Of a stretch of 6,265 nt of DNA, positions 5,205-6,265 are shown piece by piece (within the stretch, counting starts at the first letter, position 1; the number at the start of each line of letters is the position of its first letter). Position numbers and translations under genes: made by a program. The notes under the pieces are model-generated. The model was given only the letters and a program-made list of their open reading frames with translations. It did no database searches and was not told the origin of the DNA. The stretch covers positions 1 to 6,265 of the forward strand of contig JACDGR010000211.1 of NCBI GenBank assembly GCA_013821525.1. Reading direction: 5' to 3'. This DNA is from Actinomycetota bacterium. Lineage in GTDB: Bacteria; Actinomycetota; Thermoleophilia; Gaiellales; Gaiellaceae.

Positions 5205-6265
5205 GACTCCGCGCGGATCGCGCAGATCGCCTGACCGCTCGTCACGGCTGAGCCTGCAGCGACGACGAGTTCCTCGATCACACCGGGCTTATGCGCGACG
5301 ACCTCGTTCTCCATCTTCATCGCCTCGACGATGCACAGCACCTGCCCCGCCTCGACGCTGTCGCCCTCGGCGACCTTCACGTCGAGGACGGTGCCCTGCA
5401 TCGGACTGACCACGAGGTCGCCGCCCGCTGCGCCGGCAGCCGCCTCCCGTTCCCGGCGCCGGCGCGCGAGCGCGCGATAGGGCGGATCGGGGACGAGCAC
5501 CTTCACGACGACACGGCGCCCGTCCACTTCGGCCACTCTCGTCCGTTCGGACAACGATCCATCCGAGGGCGCAGCTACGGTTGTTGCCTGACCAGAGAAC
5601 TGCTCAGCGCGCTCCGCCAGCTCCTCCGACTCGACGAGGCCGTGGCACGTCTCGCCCGCCACGAAGCACGGGTGCTCGAGCAGCGCTCGGTGAAAGCCGA
5701 CCAGCGACTTCACACCTCCGATCTCGAATTCCGACAGGGCGCGGAGCATGCGGCGGCGCGCCGTCTCGCGGTCTCGGTCGTGCACGATCAGCTTCGCGAT
5801 CATCGGGTCGTAGAGGCCGCTGATCTCGGAGCCGGCGACGACACCGGAGTCGACGCGCACCCCAGGGCCGGACGGCTCGCGATAGGCCGTGATCCGCCCG
5901 GGGCTCGGTAGGAAGCCGCTCGATGGATCCTCCGCGTTGATCCGGCACTCGATCGCGTGCCCGCGCAGCACGACGTCCTCCTGCGTCAACGAGAGCGGCT
6001 CTCCTGCTGCGACCTGCACCTGCTCACGGATCAGATCGAGCCCGGTCACGAGCTCCGTGACGGTGTGCTCGACCTGGATCCGCGTGTTCATCTCCATGAA
6101 GAAGTAGTCGCCGTTGCCGGTCAGAAGCCCTTCGATCGTCCCGGCCGACCGGTAGCCGGCCGCGCGCGCGGCATCGACCGCGATCTGGCCGATCCGAGCG
6201 CGCAGCTCGGGCGAGACCGCGGGTGACGGGGTCTCTTCGACCAGCTTCTGGTGCCGGCGCTGGAT
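5201..6265 (-). CDS. Acyl-CoA carboxylase alpha chain: biotin carboxylase + biotin carrier (5' partial)
   Basis: The biotin-carboxylating subunit of an acetyl-/propionyl-CoA carboxylase uses ATP and bicarbonate to carboxylate a biotin carried on its own C-terminal domain; a separate beta subunit moves the carboxyl group to the acyl-CoA. The 354 visible residues begin inside the ATP-grasp domain (IQRRHQKL). They carry the catalytic strand EMNTRIQVEHTVTE (58-71) and the biotin carboxylase C-terminal domain with CRINAEDPSSGFLPSPG (107-123). A linker with an Arg-rich stretch RRRRERE (268-274 region) follows, then a biotinyl domain from about 286. The biotinylation motif is EAMKMENE (314-321), with Lys317 encoded at 5317-5315. 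The frame is open to the window edge, so the ATG at 6097 is internal and the N-terminal part, roughly 240-300 residues, is missing. It resembles AccA3/PccA of actinomycetes; acetyl versus propionyl preference lies with the unseen beta subunit. Confidence 0.96.
   Translation of the reverse strand: MQRRHQKLVEETPSPAVSPELRARIGQIAVDAARAAGYRSAGTIEGLLTGNGDYFFMEMNTRIQVEHTVTELVTGLDLIREQVQVAAGEPLSLTQEDVVLRGHAIECRINAEDPSSGFLPSPGRITAYREPSGPGVRVDSGVVAGSEISGLYDPMIAKLIVHDRDRETARRRMLRALSEFEIGGVKSLVGFHRALLEHPCFVAGETCHGLVESEELAERAEQFSGQATTVAAPSDGSLSERTRVAEVDGRRVVVKVLVPDPPYRALARRRREREAAAGAAGGDLVVSPMQGTVLDVKVAEGDSVEAGQVLCIVEAMKMENEVVAHKPGVIEELVVAAGSAVTSGQAICAIRAES

Noticed and set aside
6095..6097. ATG as start of a short carboxylase subunit
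   Set aside because: The frame continues upstream to the window edge with conserved biotin carboxylase sequence (IQRRHQKL, AGYRSAGTIE), so the ATG is internal.

Overview
This is a strongly GC-rich bacterial window. Gene content and start-site style suggest an actinomycete-type genome (Actinomycetota, perhaps a deep class such as Thermoleophilia). The pointers are a biotin carboxylase fused to its biotin carrier domain, a DrrA/DrrB-type ABC exporter with a C-terminal DUF4162-like tail, GTG starts, and probable leaderless promoters. The class-level guess is inference; the window holds no rRNA or other marker that fixes it.

Layout, left to right. (1) 2-328, plus strand: the last ~108 residues of a sensor histidine kinase, cut by the window edge. 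(2) 329-750: a 422-base convergent gap with no credible gene. It holds two copies of a 13-base palindrome (GGTGTCAGACACC), a perfect 29-base tandem duplication and several small hairpins. (3) 751-3417, minus strand: a compact three-gene operon, transcribed right to left: sucC (succinyl-CoA synthetase beta), a class I SAM-dependent methyltransferase, and sucD (succinyl-CoA synthetase alpha). sucC and the methyltransferase overlap by four bases (ATGA), and the methyltransferase stop lies four bases before the sucD GTG. (4) 3418-3480: a 63-base divergent promoter region with a 7-base inverted repeat whose arms touch both candidate -10 boxes. (5) 3481-5204, plus strand: an ABC exporter pair, ATPase then ABC-2 permease, overlapping by four bases (GTGA). 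(6) 5201-6265, minus strand: the C-terminal ~354 residues of an acyl-CoA carboxylase alpha chain (biotin carboxylase plus biotinyl domain). It runs off the right edge, and its stop codon shares the tetranucleotide CTAG with the permease stop.

How it fits together: SucCD makes ATP or GTP from succinyl-CoA in the TCA cycle. The carboxylase alpha chain supplies carboxyl groups for malonyl-CoA or methylmalonyl-CoA, the latter leading to succinyl-CoA. A metabolic link between the two is plausible but not shown by the sequence. The exporter probably moves a hydrophobic compound or lipid. The least ordinary points are the methyltransferase inside the sucCD operon, the symmetric divergent promoter, and the palindrome and tandem repeat cluster in the convergent gap. 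I see no CRISPR array, phage gene, toxin-antitoxin pair or defence gene, and nothing that amounts to a clearly new system.
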